A stretch of DNA of 64,000 nt from Siphlonurus alternatus (taxonomy: Eukaryota > Arthropoda > Insecta > Ephemeroptera > Siphlonuridae), in contig OX463778.1 of assembly GCA_949825025.1 (NCBI GenBank), positions 28,167,265 through 28,231,264 on the forward strand. Direction: 5' to 3'. Under the pieces are notes generated by a model. The model saw only the letters and a program-made list of their open reading frames with translations, ran no database searches and was not told the DNA's origin. This document shows positions 1 to 10,340 of the stretch, piece after piece; the stretch's first letter is position 1; the number at the start of each line of letters is the position of its first letter. A program made the position numbers and the translations under genes.

Positions 1-326
1 TGCACTGTGATTGTTGTGTTGTGCTTTGCTTTGTCTGTTTATTTGAATAAAAAATTTGAGTTTGAAGTAAAGGCTGTAAAGACTTTAATTAATAGGAACT
101 CTTCATGGTCTCAAATGGTAATTGGGAATAGATAAAAGTAAGGACGTATTTTTATCCATATTTTAGGAAATATACAGCTTGTCACTTTTGCATGTCCGTT
201 AATTTGTTTTTATCAATACATCGCATTTTCACTATTTTCTAATGTTGAATTTTCGTCTAATCAAATAATTAGAAACAACGGAGAAAGTTTCCCCGGACAC
301 AGCAGATGTTACGTCATCACTCTCAC
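1..326 (-). other. Gene A downstream intron (partial)
   Basis: AT-rich DNA between the left edge and the exon 2 donor of gene A. It should be the intron leading to the exon with the second histidine box. I see no other gene or repeat in it. Confidence 0.6.
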
Positions 327-457
327 CTGGAAGGCCATGGTCTGAAAGAGCGCGAGGATGAGCCGGAGTGGCCAGCGGGCCTTGTAGGCGCGGTGAGACC
401 AGAGGCGGTGGGCGCCTGCAGTGATGCCAACGGCGCCCATCGAGGCGATCAGAAACG
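327..457 (-). CDS. SCD: Gene A coding exon 2 (histidine box 1)
   Basis: A 131-nt exon between the acceptor CAG at 460-458 and the donor GTGAGA at 326-321. It completes codon 81 (G+CG, Ala) and encodes the second membrane span and GAHRLWSHRAYKARWPLR. The length and phase are identical to exon 2 of genes B and C. Confidence 0.9.
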
Positions 458-1333
458 CTGAACAAACAAGTCCATTCATTTTTCAATGAGGAAGGTCAGG
501 GCCCAAATAACACACCAATAATTACTGTAGAATATTATGATTGTAGAATACGTGGTTATAATTTTGTATCTGAGATTGTTGTATAAAAAATACTGATCAA
601 TTTTATTCAACAGTTAAAATATTAATATATAAAAATATACAGTTTTGAATATTAATATATAATTTAAAAGTCTAACCTCTGTTACATTTTTTTTTATAAA
701 TTATATAGTAATTATATAGTATTTTCTCCATTCATATATGTACGGTATATTTAGATAGCGTTTTTTTTTTTATTGCCTGAATAAATTAAAAATAAATTGC
801 GTTGAATGCGTGATTATAAAAAGCAGTACACTTTCAAATACCACTTTTACTCCAACAAGATTTGATTACAAAATTATTTATTACTAATATGTAAATGATA
901 AAAAATATATTATACAATCAATTCTAATACAATGTCAAACATAATTGTTTAATTTTCAACAGCAGATCACGTCAGCTTACAATAAATGTTATTTCCTTGG
1001 TATATAAGTATTATACAATGACCTCGCTGAGAAATATCAATAATAAACAAATTAAAGTTATAGATAAATCACCGTCTTGAAGCGGCACTCACCCCAGAGG
1101 AAGGTGTAGAACTTGGCATGGCCAAAGAGCACCAGGTAGAGGCCGTACAGAGCACCCACGTGCATGTACACGAAGGCGATTATGTTGCGCCACACGAGAT
1201 GCACGCGGTACTCCTCCACGTCATCCCGCTGCAGCTTCTTGGCGTGCTCGGGGGCGTCTTGGTTTGACACCAGGGGTGCTGCGCTCGCGGGCAGGAACTC
1301 TGTCGTTGAAGTACTTGGTAGGTTCGGAGCCAT
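327..1333 (-). CDS. SCD: Gene A: acyl-CoA delta-9 desaturase, 5' part (partial, continues off the left edge)
   Basis: Predicted ER-membrane acyl-CoA desaturase that introduces a cis double bond at C9 of saturated acyl-CoAs using a di-iron centre and electrons from cytochrome b5. Two coding exons on the minus strand, 1333-1093 (241 nt, ends in phase 1) and 457-327 (131 nt), join in frame to 124 residues. The ATG at 1333 follows an acceptor AG at 1348-1347 and opens MAPNLPSTST. Residues around 46-56 (VHLVWRNIIAF) and the following hydrophobic stretch match the first membrane segment of arthropod delta-9 desaturases. The second exon carries the first histidine box HRLWSH (H97, H102) and then the conserved RAYKARWPLRLIL. 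Both exons end in GTGAG donors. The second and third histidine boxes lie beyond position 1. Exon sizes and phases match genes B and C. Family assignment is secure; substrate chain length cannot be read here. Confidence 0.9.
458..1092 (-). other. Gene A intron between coding exons 1 and 2
   Basis: A 635-nt intron of AT-rich sequence with T runs and no recognisable element. The corresponding introns in B and C are about 9.6 kb and 1.3 kb, so this one has escaped most repeat insertion. Confidence 0.7.
1093..1333 (-). CDS. SCD: Gene A coding exon 1
   Basis: Encodes residues 1-80 plus the first base of codon 81: a polar, low-complexity N-terminus, then the first transmembrane segment (NIIAFVYMHVGALYGLYLVL). 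The donor GTGAGT occupies 1092-1087 on the minus strand. The acceptor side is at 1347, so 1346-1334 is 5' UTR. The MAPN start is shared with gene B, which supports this start codon. Confidence 0.88.
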
Positions 1334-1999
1334 CTCGGTGGCGGCGCTGCGATCGGAAAATTACATTTTTATTTATTTTATATCACACATGATTGATGGC
1401 TGCATTTATGCAATCGAAGAGAAGTTTTATTCAATTTAAAATCCTCCATAATTTGTACTGTACCTTCCCCTTTCCCTCTTTAGAATTTATCACTGATCTG
1501 CAATAATATTAAGTTAGATTTTGTTATCACATTGTCAGAAGAAATCAAAGAAAAGTCTGCAAATTTCTTTCTAGAACATGCCCCATGTCTAGTTTTGAAA
1601 GCGATGGTTTGCATGTATCTGTAATATGGCAATATTTCTCATCCATTAATATGAAAAATACGATTAGTATATCCAGCGCATAAAATAATTAATAAACAAT
1701 TTATTTATTAATAGCTCCTCAATTTATGCTATATTTAAAGAAAAAAAAGATATGATCGAAGAACGTTGATTAATAACCGTTTAACGCACTTCTTGATTTT
1801 TTAGCATGAAAATCAATAATATCAGTGCTCTTCTTAATTGCTGTTCAATTCATGGTCATAAAGTTGATGTATTACATTTTAAAGACGATTTTGAATTATT
1901 TTATAGTCGAGGAGTCAACAAAAGGCAAAAACGCACCATATATTCAATACAATATGTATTTGGGTGAAGTAAATAAAATAAATATTTTTACTTCCTTTG

Positions 2000-2319
2000 A
2001 ATAGAGTATTGTCCTCATTTTTTTTATTGCAGAAATGGATAGAGGGTGCAAAGTTATGCTACCCTGATTTTTTTCCGATTTTTTAGAGCCCGGGAACTAT
2101 TTTTAAAAAATTATTGAAAGTCCTTTTCGTGACGTCACGAGACGCCGCTCCTTAAGAAAAAGATAGGACTTGCCGCCGCGTGACGTCACAAAAAGGACTT
2201 TCAATAATTTTTTAAAAATAGTTCCCGGTCTCAAAAAAATCTGAAAAAAATCAGGGTAGCATAACTTTGCACCCTCTATCCATTTCTGCAATAAAAAAAA
2301 TGGAGGACAATACTCCATT
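2000..2319. mobile_element. CRE-type foldback MITE, copy 1
   Basis: A nearly perfect inverted repeat of about 320 bp. The ends read GAGTATTGTCCTC (2004-2016) and GAGGACAATACTC (2303-2315). The arms share GCAGAAATGGATAGAGGG, AGTTATGCTACCCTGATT and ATTATTGAAAGTCCTTTT. Each arm carries a perfect TGACGTCA (2130-2137 and 2181-2188) flanking a central segment of about 40 bp. No coding capacity; a non-autonomous DNA transposon. Confidence 0.85.
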
Positions 2320-3122
2320 GTTGCGACAATTCGCTGACCTCTGATAATAAAAAAATATTAATTTCTTATTTTTGAGAATTCTGCCTCATTATCATTGTAA
2401 CTTATTTTAATACATATATTTAGAAAAAAAAATACAAATCCTTGAAAATTACAAGAAACCTTGTCATTCTTGTAAAAATTTACAACAAAATATGTGACGT
2501 AACATGTCAGAAGGACTACACGCGCCGCACCGTCTTAATTGTCAACAACGAACTTCACCTTAAAATCTGGAGCGATCGAAAAGTTGACCTAAATCATATT
2601 GACTAAATTCTTCATCACATTTTTTGTTATACAAAAGTTAGAAAAGTTATAAACAACATATAATATAAATATAATATTATGTATTCATGAGGGAAATATA
2701 ATAAAATAAAAAAAATGTTATATATTATTACTAATTTAATTACGTTATCAGCTTCTTTATATAGCTTTATAATTTTAAATCCAGGGTTATGTTGTTATGT
2801 AAACGAAGTCAATTTCAACACAGTGGATTTATGGTCTTGAAATATAGTACTGACAGTGAATGATATTATTTATCGATCTTTGCAACACCTGTCATATTTA
2901 TTGGATTTTTACTATAGTGGCGTACGTGCGGCAAAAGGTGCTCTTTAGTAGTCTCTGGAGATTATAGAACGAGAAAAATTAATATCCCCTTCCCCTCAAA
3001 TAATCATTACAAAAGGTCTGTTCGTTTAATTCGTTATAATATAATCCCGCCCAGGGTACACCTGGTGCATGTACTGTACACTCTCTATAGCTCCAGTCGA
3101 GGACGGAGCGGAGTGCAGGGCC

Positions 3123-3290
3123 CAGGCGCGGATCCAGGGGAGGGGAGGGGGGGCCTGGTGGGCCGTGGCACCTCCAGAACTTTCGGATTTAACATAGGCA
3201 ATATAGGCATTTCCCCCACTTCAATTTTTTTTTAACATTGGCCTTATGAAGAGGGCATCCCCCCAAAAAAATTTTTTGGATCCGCGACTG
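3123..3290. mobile_element. hAT-like MITE, copy 1
   Basis: Begins CAGGCGCGGATCCAG and ends TTGGATCCGCGACTG, a widespread invertebrate hAT-type terminal signature. The interior GGATTTAACATAGGCAATAT is shared with the copies at 3823 and 18311. TGCAGGG occurs near both flanks but not exactly adjacent, so the target duplication is unclear. Confidence 0.65.
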
Positions 3291-3822
3291 CAATGTGCAG
3301 GGTGGCTGCATGACGTCAAATTCTGGTTCGTATAATAAACTTGCTTCAGACTAGACCTACACCAAACAGAGCAAGGAATAACAATGATATTGTGATATTG
3401 TCTCTTTCAGAGAAAATTTGCATGCATATAGCAGTTACTCTATATAAGCAGTATATTTTATAATAATAAAACGTGCGGCCTATACTGCACGCACGAGTCT
3501 CCTCATCTAGAGCTCACTTTTAATTCATAATAATTATATTATATAATTATTATGTATAAGATTATGATAAAATAGTCCGGGGTTATTTTTAATTATTATT
3601 TATCCCGTTGATCACGTTGGTGGTTTATTTAATTATTATATAATATAATTATATTTGCTTTCTGTCAAATTTAATTATATCATGCCACCATGCAGCGATG
3701 CATCGAGCCGACGAGCCGGAGGGCCGCGGGTCTGCGGGAGTAAAAGCTGCGGATATTAAATTCATAATTCTTTATTGCTTTTCAACTGTACAACAATGTA
3801 CATATATACATGCAGTTACTTA

Positions 3823-3997
3823 CAGGTGCGGATCCAGACCCCCCCCCCACCGAAATTTTGGATTTAACATGGGCAATATAGGCATTTTCTCCACTCCATT
3901 TTTTTTTAACATTGGCCTTATGGAGGCAGCCCCTCTCGAAAATTTTCAGCCTTCTTCCCCCCCTTCCCCCCGAAATTTTTATCTGTATTCACGCCTG
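3823..3997. mobile_element. hAT-like MITE, copy 2
   Basis: CAGGTGCGGATCCAGACC start, GATTTAACATGGGCAATATA interior and CACGCCTG end; same family as 3123-3290. The two lie about 530 bp apart in gene A intron 1. Confidence 0.6.
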
Positions 3998-5299
3998 CAT
4001 GGTTATACTTACTAGAAAAACCCAGCGTCCAACTTTCGATCATATAATGCTATATAAAATTGCCACAGTCAGTATACAGTATAGAGTCTAGCTCTTTTGC
4101 ATGAAATTATGTTAACTTTAATTATTTTGTTGGCTAGGACACTTTTGGATAAAGGACAAATAATATTTTTAAGGGATGAATTGTTGAAATTTAATGTTTT
4201 GCGCTATTTAGCAATTAATGTAGCTGTGCCCGCGCGCTGTCGGGATCGAGAAAAAGTTCATCTGAATCTCAAACAGCTATAATTATGTTATACGGTGTTT
4301 GCTTGGCTTTGTTGTTGTTTACATTCATCAGTAGGTACTTAGGGGGAACTGGAATCACTTGATTTATTGCTCCTAATTTAACACATTTTTAATTTTTTTT
4401 TAACAATAATATATACGTAAGAAATGAATATACATAACTTGAACATATACATTTTTTTTATTTTACCTAGTTTCTTTATCATTATTCTTTGTTGTGCCGT
4501 TTCCCCCTCGTATTCAAAAGTCCGCGGGGAAAGCAATGGTCGGTGATTGGCTGATATTTTTTCAGAATGTTAGGGTCAATATCAGTGCATAAGTGTCGTA
4601 AAATGGCCATTATTGACGTGAAATTTGGAGTAGATTTACATTTTATTTAATGATTTATTGTATTTTTCACAGATATCATTGGCAAATATTGTATTTTTTT
4701 CCATTTACTTGACATTTCAATCTATCAAATAAAATAATTGTCAAAGGTATGACAATTGTCATATTGCAGAAAATAAATAGTTTTTGGTATGTTACTACCA
4801 TGTTAAATAGGTGCTTTTTGCCTACATTCACGTGACGTCATGTTTTTGTGACGTATGGTGAAACACCCGTATATAATATATCATTAAAATAAAAACAAAA
4901 ATCAGGCTGAAACCATTTTAAATTACTAATTAAATGTAGACAACGAAAAAGGTGATGAAAAGTAGAATGTGAATTGATGTATGCTCTCTGTGCATTTTGT
5001 TTTTGTAAAGTGGGTGGAGCCAAATAGAGTTTGAAATTAATATATTATTCGCGCTTCATTTTGATTGGCTTTGTGGCATTTGTGGTATAGTTGACGTAGT
5101 TGATAAAATTGTTCATAGATAGCGCACATTTATAAATATCAAAATTTCATATAAAATCATTAAAATTGCACATTAATTTAGTAAAATATTAATTTATAAA
5201 GTGTTAACATTACGGACAATTATATATTTCAACCATACAACATAATATTTTACAAAAAAAAAGTGTCAAAACATTTCATTTTACTCATTGAAGTCTTGC

Positions 5300-5345
5300 C
5301 TGTCAGCTCGGCCTGTCATCAGAACCCTAGCTTCATATACCCAAT
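5300..5345 (+). promoter_or_regulatory. U6 upstream promoter region (PSE/TATA-like)
   Basis: U6 genes use an external Pol III promoter. An AT element TTCATATACC at 5332-5341 sits about 23-32 nt upstream of the U6 start, where a TATA element is expected. The 5300-5330 segment is where a proximal sequence element would lie, but I cannot match it to a consensus by eye. Confidence 0.4.
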
Positions 5346-5363
5346 TTGCTCCATGAGTACCTT

Positions 5364-5380
5364 GTACTTGCTTCGGCAGT

Positions 5381-5420
<40 letters not shown>

Positions 5421-5470
5421 GGCCCCTGCGCAAGGATGACACGCAAAATCGTGAAGCGTTCCACATTTTT
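5364..5470 (+). ncRNA. U6: U6 spliceosomal snRNA
   Basis: Full-length 107-nt U6, the catalytic snRNA of the major spliceosome, which pairs with the 5' splice site, U4 and U2. The invariant core is intact: TTGGAACGATACAGAGAAGA with the ACAGAGA box at 5404-5410, AGC triad at 5417-5419, and the internal-stem-loop region GGATGACACGCAAA. The 3' end is a T run that serves as the Pol III terminator. The 5' hairpin differs from the vertebrate form by paired changes (GTACTT...AGTAC), which keep the stem. There is no poly-A tail, arguing against a retrocopy. It lies antisense inside the first intron of gene A. Confidence 0.95.
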
Positions 5471-8280
5471 TTGCACTTTTTTTTTAATAATTTTTAAATT
5501 ATAATCACATTGTAATTTAATTATATACAAAATAAATAATGTTCATTAAATGTTAATTATTATTAAAAATGCAAAGGATACTTCTCATCAAATTTAGATA
5601 ATATAATATTTAAATTAATTATAGCAGATTTATTTAATTAATATAACTTTTTTATTTATTTATTTTTTCTTAATTTCAAGCTATTACGTAGGCATCGTAT
5701 GGCAACATATTATATCAAATTGAATTAAACAATCTTAGTGGAACAATTAACAACACAATGTCATTATCTCGAATGACTCGAACGATTTCTTCGCATCATT
5801 GACACCTGACTTACGATCATTGTTCGTCGCCCAGGGGCTACGACTGACACCATGGCACACTTGGAAGGGTACCGCCGTCGTCAGCCCCTGCACGTTAATA
5901 AGTGGGAGAGCATTGAACTCATCAAAGGTGTGCGCAGGAGGTCGGAGGGAACAAAGGAGCGCTGCTGTGCCGCGATCTCGGAACCAGCATCGGTGTCAAG
6001 TTGTCAGGGAGGAGCCGCGACAATGGACCGTTACGTGGTGCTCAAGCCTTGGTGTCAGTTACGAGGAAGAATTATATGTGTCAATTTGGACACAATGTTG
6101 ATCCCATCACTAATAAAAATCATTACCATTTTAGTTGTTAATTATTTATAATATAAATAATATTTAATATAATATGTAACTTTATCATAATTTTTGTGTC
6201 TCAGGAACAAAAGGGCTTATAAGCCACTGAACGTACACGTTATTATTATGCAAACTCACAAAAAGGCATATAAATATAATTAATATACAGTACATGATTG
6301 TAAAGTTTACACAAAAAAGGCTTTTTTAATTACACATAAACAAAGCTGCTGTTTTTTTGCTGATTTCTCAATATAGCAATCGAGAATTAAAATTTATTGT
6401 TTGTATAATATATATATATTATATATTTTTTGGTTCATTTTTTTGTTCTCCTTTTATTCTTAAATCCTGTACAAAAATTTGCAAAGTGGCCATGACCTAT
6501 TTTGACTAACATTTATTTTTTTTCATATTTTTGACACCGTATAATTACTGAACTATGTATACTGACTTTATTTTAAAATATTATATAGCACTAGCTTGTT
6601 AATTATTAATCTTTAACTATAGTTTATAGTAATCAAAAGGAAAAGACTTTTTCTGAATGTTACATCACGTTATCTAAATATCAAGTTTTCTTTGAGAGAA
6701 TTATTTTGATCAAAACTCCCCATGATTGGGCGCACAAAGTATAATTATGTGCATTTGACTTGTTGGACTCGTGGCTTCTCAGCTGATACCATATAATATT
6801 TTCTCCACATGCCTTTAGTTATAATATAAATTAATCCGGGAGGTGACTGATAGCCTGAGGTTTCTAAAATTCCTAGTCAACTACTGGAATAATTTTAATA
6901 TGAATTGATATTGGCCATGGCCGCTCCAGTTCAGAAGGGACTCTTAACATCCTAATCAACGTTAGGTGGATCCACGAAGAGCCGAAAAGTTCAAGTCCGA
7001 TATTATTATAAAAGCCAGCACTCGAAATACTAATGAAACAATACCCTTGGCCAGTTATTAACGTGGCACCTCTCCGCTCGTATTGAAATATAACGGTTGT
7101 CTGTGTCATAATGAGGGAGGGAGGGTGCCAGAAATAGACACCTCCTCGTGTGAAAGTTCGTCACCAAATAAACTCACGCATTTGTGGAGGCTTGAAAATT
7201 GACAAATCGTTTCACTGTTGTTGTTTAGAGAAACTAGTAATTTAAATTTAGAACCGTACTTGAAGAAAGCAATTTTGTAAAAACAGAAGTATATTGATTG
7301 CACTTGTTAGAGAAATTGTATGGATAGAAGTATAAACAAAAAATTGATTTGACAAAAACGGAAAAGATATCTGAATTTAGCAAGGTTAAAAATTTACCGC
7401 TTCAGTTTATTTTCATTTATCCTTGGCAGTATTATTAGGTGGATAAAAAAACATACCCTTAAGATAATAATTGATTTTAGTTAAATTACGTATATAAATT
7501 AAGTAAGTTAATGATCAGTTTGATTTTTATTTACAGAATGTAGGTTAATGTAAGAACAAATAATATTTTATTGTTGAATGAGTTTGTCTGCAGGGCTTGC
7601 ATTGTTATCGAACTGTGACCGTGAACTCACGATCGAGGAGGCAATGACATAACAATACTTGATTGTAGACAAAAGACATTAAGGTTACAGTTATGATCGT
7701 AACAATAAAATATTGATATTAAACTGCAAAGTAATTTACCAACGTATAAGTTTCATTGCAATAAACTAGCTGTTATATTAATATGATGGTTAAATAAAAC
7801 TGTAGTTGCTGTTAAAACTTAAAAATTTAATGTCAATTTTCTTAAAAAAATTGACTAGATATAGTAGATTAAACATCATTGCATGCAATATAAGTATAAT
7901 AATGTTTTTTTACGTTGCGTGATTTATAATATAGATTCATGAAGTTTGTATTTTGCCATGCAGCAAGTGCCATGATGTAACTAATGTAACTATTACACTC
8001 CATCTCAATATACATGCTTGTCATGGGAAGAGGAAGTCTGGGTACATTAATTTAATTTAGAAAAAATATTTATATTATAAAAATAATACAATATTTATCA
8101 ATACAAAAATAATAAAATAGGAATGAAAATTCAATATAGTAACTTAAAATGAAAAACGCAGCTGAAGAGCTACGACTATGCCGTGCTGACAATCATGCGC
8201 ACTTCATTTATTTCACTTGAGTATCAAGGGTGGATAGAGCTAATAAAAAGGGAAAATAGGTGCTTATCTATGCACTTATA

Positions 8281-8597
8281 ATTGAGTATTGTCCTCAAAA
8301 TTTTTTATTGCAGAAATGGATGGAAGTTATGCTACCCTGATTTTTTTCAGATTATTTAGAGCCCGGGAAGTATTTTTAAAAAATTATTGAAAGTCCTTTT
8401 TGTGACGTCACGCGGCGACAAGTCCTATATATTTTTCTTAAGGAGCGGCGTCTCGTGACGTCACAAAAAGAACTTTCAATAATTTTTTAAAAATTATAGT
8501 TCCCGGGCTCTAAAAAATCTGAAAAAAATCAGGGTAGCATAACTTTGCACGCTATATCCATTTATGCAATAAAAAAAATTGAGGACAATACTCCATT
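8281..8597. mobile_element. CRE-type foldback MITE, copy 2
   Basis: Same family as the element at 2000-2319, with ends GAGTATTGTCCTC and GAGGACAATACTC and TGACGTCA at 8403-8410 and 8456-8463. The centre (GGCGACAAGTCCTATA...AGGAGCGGCGTCTCG) is inverted relative to copy 1, as expected for hairpin elements that flip their loop. Confidence 0.85.
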
Positions 8598-9327
8598 AGT
8601 TATATAGTCCCTAATCTCCCTTATAATCAAAGGCAGTTTACATTCATTCCTTATACTCAATTCAACTTCATGTCACAACTGTCACAGAGTCTGAGTTACA
8701 CCTCGGGACGGCACGAACGTTTTCCTGATGCGTGCTTGGTGAACTTATTATTTCCTGTTATTGCTTGAATAATCGTTTAAAATTATAACATCTGGATGAA
8801 TACCTTTAATTGTCTTTACTGGACTGCAAGCAGTACTAATTCGAGAGTCCCGAAATGTATAATAAAGTCATACGCACTGAAAATTGCACACCCGTTGCCT
8901 TGGAAAAATTCCGTTCCTTGTTCCTTGTTTGAGTAGCCTTGTTACTCACCATGCTCTGAGGTGATATACTCAGGTGTCATGTTATACTGAGGTGATTAAC
9001 AAGGCTGGAAACGGAAATTGTCCAGGGTGACGATTGTACCTGTGACGAGGGGATGTTGCACATGCACTCTTGGCAGGAGACCAATAAATCAGGGGCGAGG
9101 AGGCTCTGGGGCTGTGAGCACCCCGTCAAACAACAACATGGCATGCTGATAATAGATTAATAACAAATGCAGCACCGCTAATTGTCGTGATATCTGGACC
9201 TTTCCTAATTAAATTTGCATTCCAAAATAAAACACATTTTGTGGATTGACTTTTGGATTATAAGATTAGAATATCAACTGATTAAGGTTAATTTTTCTAC
9301 TTTAATTCTAGTAAATAATACCTTTAA

Positions 9328-9975
9328 AGTAGAGTGAGCGAGTTCATTTTTTTTAATATTTTATTTTTTTAAAATAGTTTAAGCTGCCCTCTATTGAGAA
9401 ATGAAAACCAAAAAATTCCATCTCAAACAGTTTTACCACAAAAAATTCCCAAAGTTGGTGTTTCGGAGGCCTTTCACGTGCAGCCTTATGGAACATAAAA
9501 CCGCGTTTTACTCCAACTTTTTCTGAACTATGGTACCATTTAAAAAATACTTACGTAATCTATGATGAATTTTTTAATGAATTTTCAAATAAAAAAAAAT
9601 TTTACGGTGTCGTTTTGTTGGAAAAAAATCATGAAAATCCTTATATGGAAATTAACCCGCAAAAACTTAAAGATTTTTTTCCGAAAAAACGGCTCCGTAA
9701 AAAATTTGTTTTATTTAAAAATCCATTAAAGAATTCATCATAGATTACGTAGGTATTTTTTAAATGGTAGCATAGTTCAGAAAATGTTGGAGTAAAACGC
9801 GGTTTTATGTTCCATAAGGCTGCACGTCAAAGGCCTCCGAAACACCAACTTTGGGAATTTTTTGTGGTGAAACTATTTGAGATGAAATTTTTTGGTTTCC
9901 ATTTCTCAATAGAGGGCAGCTTAAACTATTTTTAAAAAATAAAATATTAAAAAAAATGCAATCGCTCACTCTACT
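9328..9975. mobile_element. 648-bp palindromic element with TTAA target duplication
   Basis: Arms of over 200 bp are inverted and nearly identical. They run from AGTAGAGTGAGCGA at the left through GCTGCCCTCTATTGAG and GCAGCCTTATGGAACATAAA to the mirrored right arm. TTAA flanks it at 9324-9327 and 9976-9979, as for piggyBac-type insertions. No coding capacity. Confidence 0.8.
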
Positions 9976-10133
9976 TTAAGTGCCTTAGATGTTATCTGCA
10001 TAAACTCTTACGTATATGCTGTCATTAAGAATAACTTTGTGCATGACCAGAGATCTTTATAATGTAAACTCTTTGGCATGACTAACTTAAAACCCTGCAA
10101 TTAAAATGCAGTTCTCCAATTTCATGTACTCAC

Positions 10134-10186
10134 AGTAAGCAGTCGAGCTTGGTGTGACGACTTCTCCACTGTCAGTGCTGCAGTAC
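10134..10186 (-). other. SCD: Gene A candidate 5' UTR exon
   Basis: On the minus strand a TATAAAG box at 10217-10211 is followed about 30 nt later by a GC-balanced segment. That segment ends in a good donor, exon T at 10134 then GTGAGT at 10133-10128. The acceptor at 1347 just upstream of the gene A ATG requires a non-coding upstream exon, and this is the best candidate I find. The exact start is inferred from TATA spacing. The implied first intron is about 8.8 kb. Confidence 0.5.
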
Positions 10187-10204
10187 AGTAGGGCGCGCCT
10201 TTCC

Positions 10205-10340
10205 AGCTGCCTTTATATCACCTACTGGGGTTCTCCACCGCGCCCCTCCCACACTGCCTGCATGCCGTCTAGCTCGTCTTCTCATTGTTGTGATTAAGCT
10301 AGGGTGTGAGCACTGCAGCGTGGCGCATTTCATTGGTTCT
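10205..10340 (-). promoter_or_regulatory. Gene A candidate core and proximal promoter
   Basis: Read on the minus strand, going toward the gene: a CCAAT box (AACCAATG, CCAAT at 10336-10332), an SRE-like CTCACACCCT at 10320-10311, a GC box (GGGAGGGGCGCGG) at 10250-10238, and TATAAAG at 10217-10211. This order resembles promoters of lipogenic desaturase genes, where SREBP works with NF-Y and Sp1. Motif reading only. Confidence 0.45.

Larger units (their letters stand above)
1347..10133 (-). other. Gene A first (5' UTR) intron with nested U6 gene and MITEs
   Basis: Long AT-rich interval between the candidate 5' UTR exon and coding exon 1. It holds a CRE-type foldback MITE (2000-2319), two hAT-like MITEs (3123-3290, 3823-3997), the U6 snRNA gene (5364-5470, opposite strand), a second CRE-type MITE (8281-8597) and a 648-bp TTAA-flanked palindrome (9328-9975). 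A GC-richer patch at about 5790-6060 has no recognisable coding capacity. The remainder is AT-rich unique sequence. Confidence 0.5.

Noticed and set aside
5799..6151. Possible gene starting MAHLEGYRRR
   Set aside because: A GC-richer patch with overlapping frames, no splice context and no recognised domain; not enough to call a gene.
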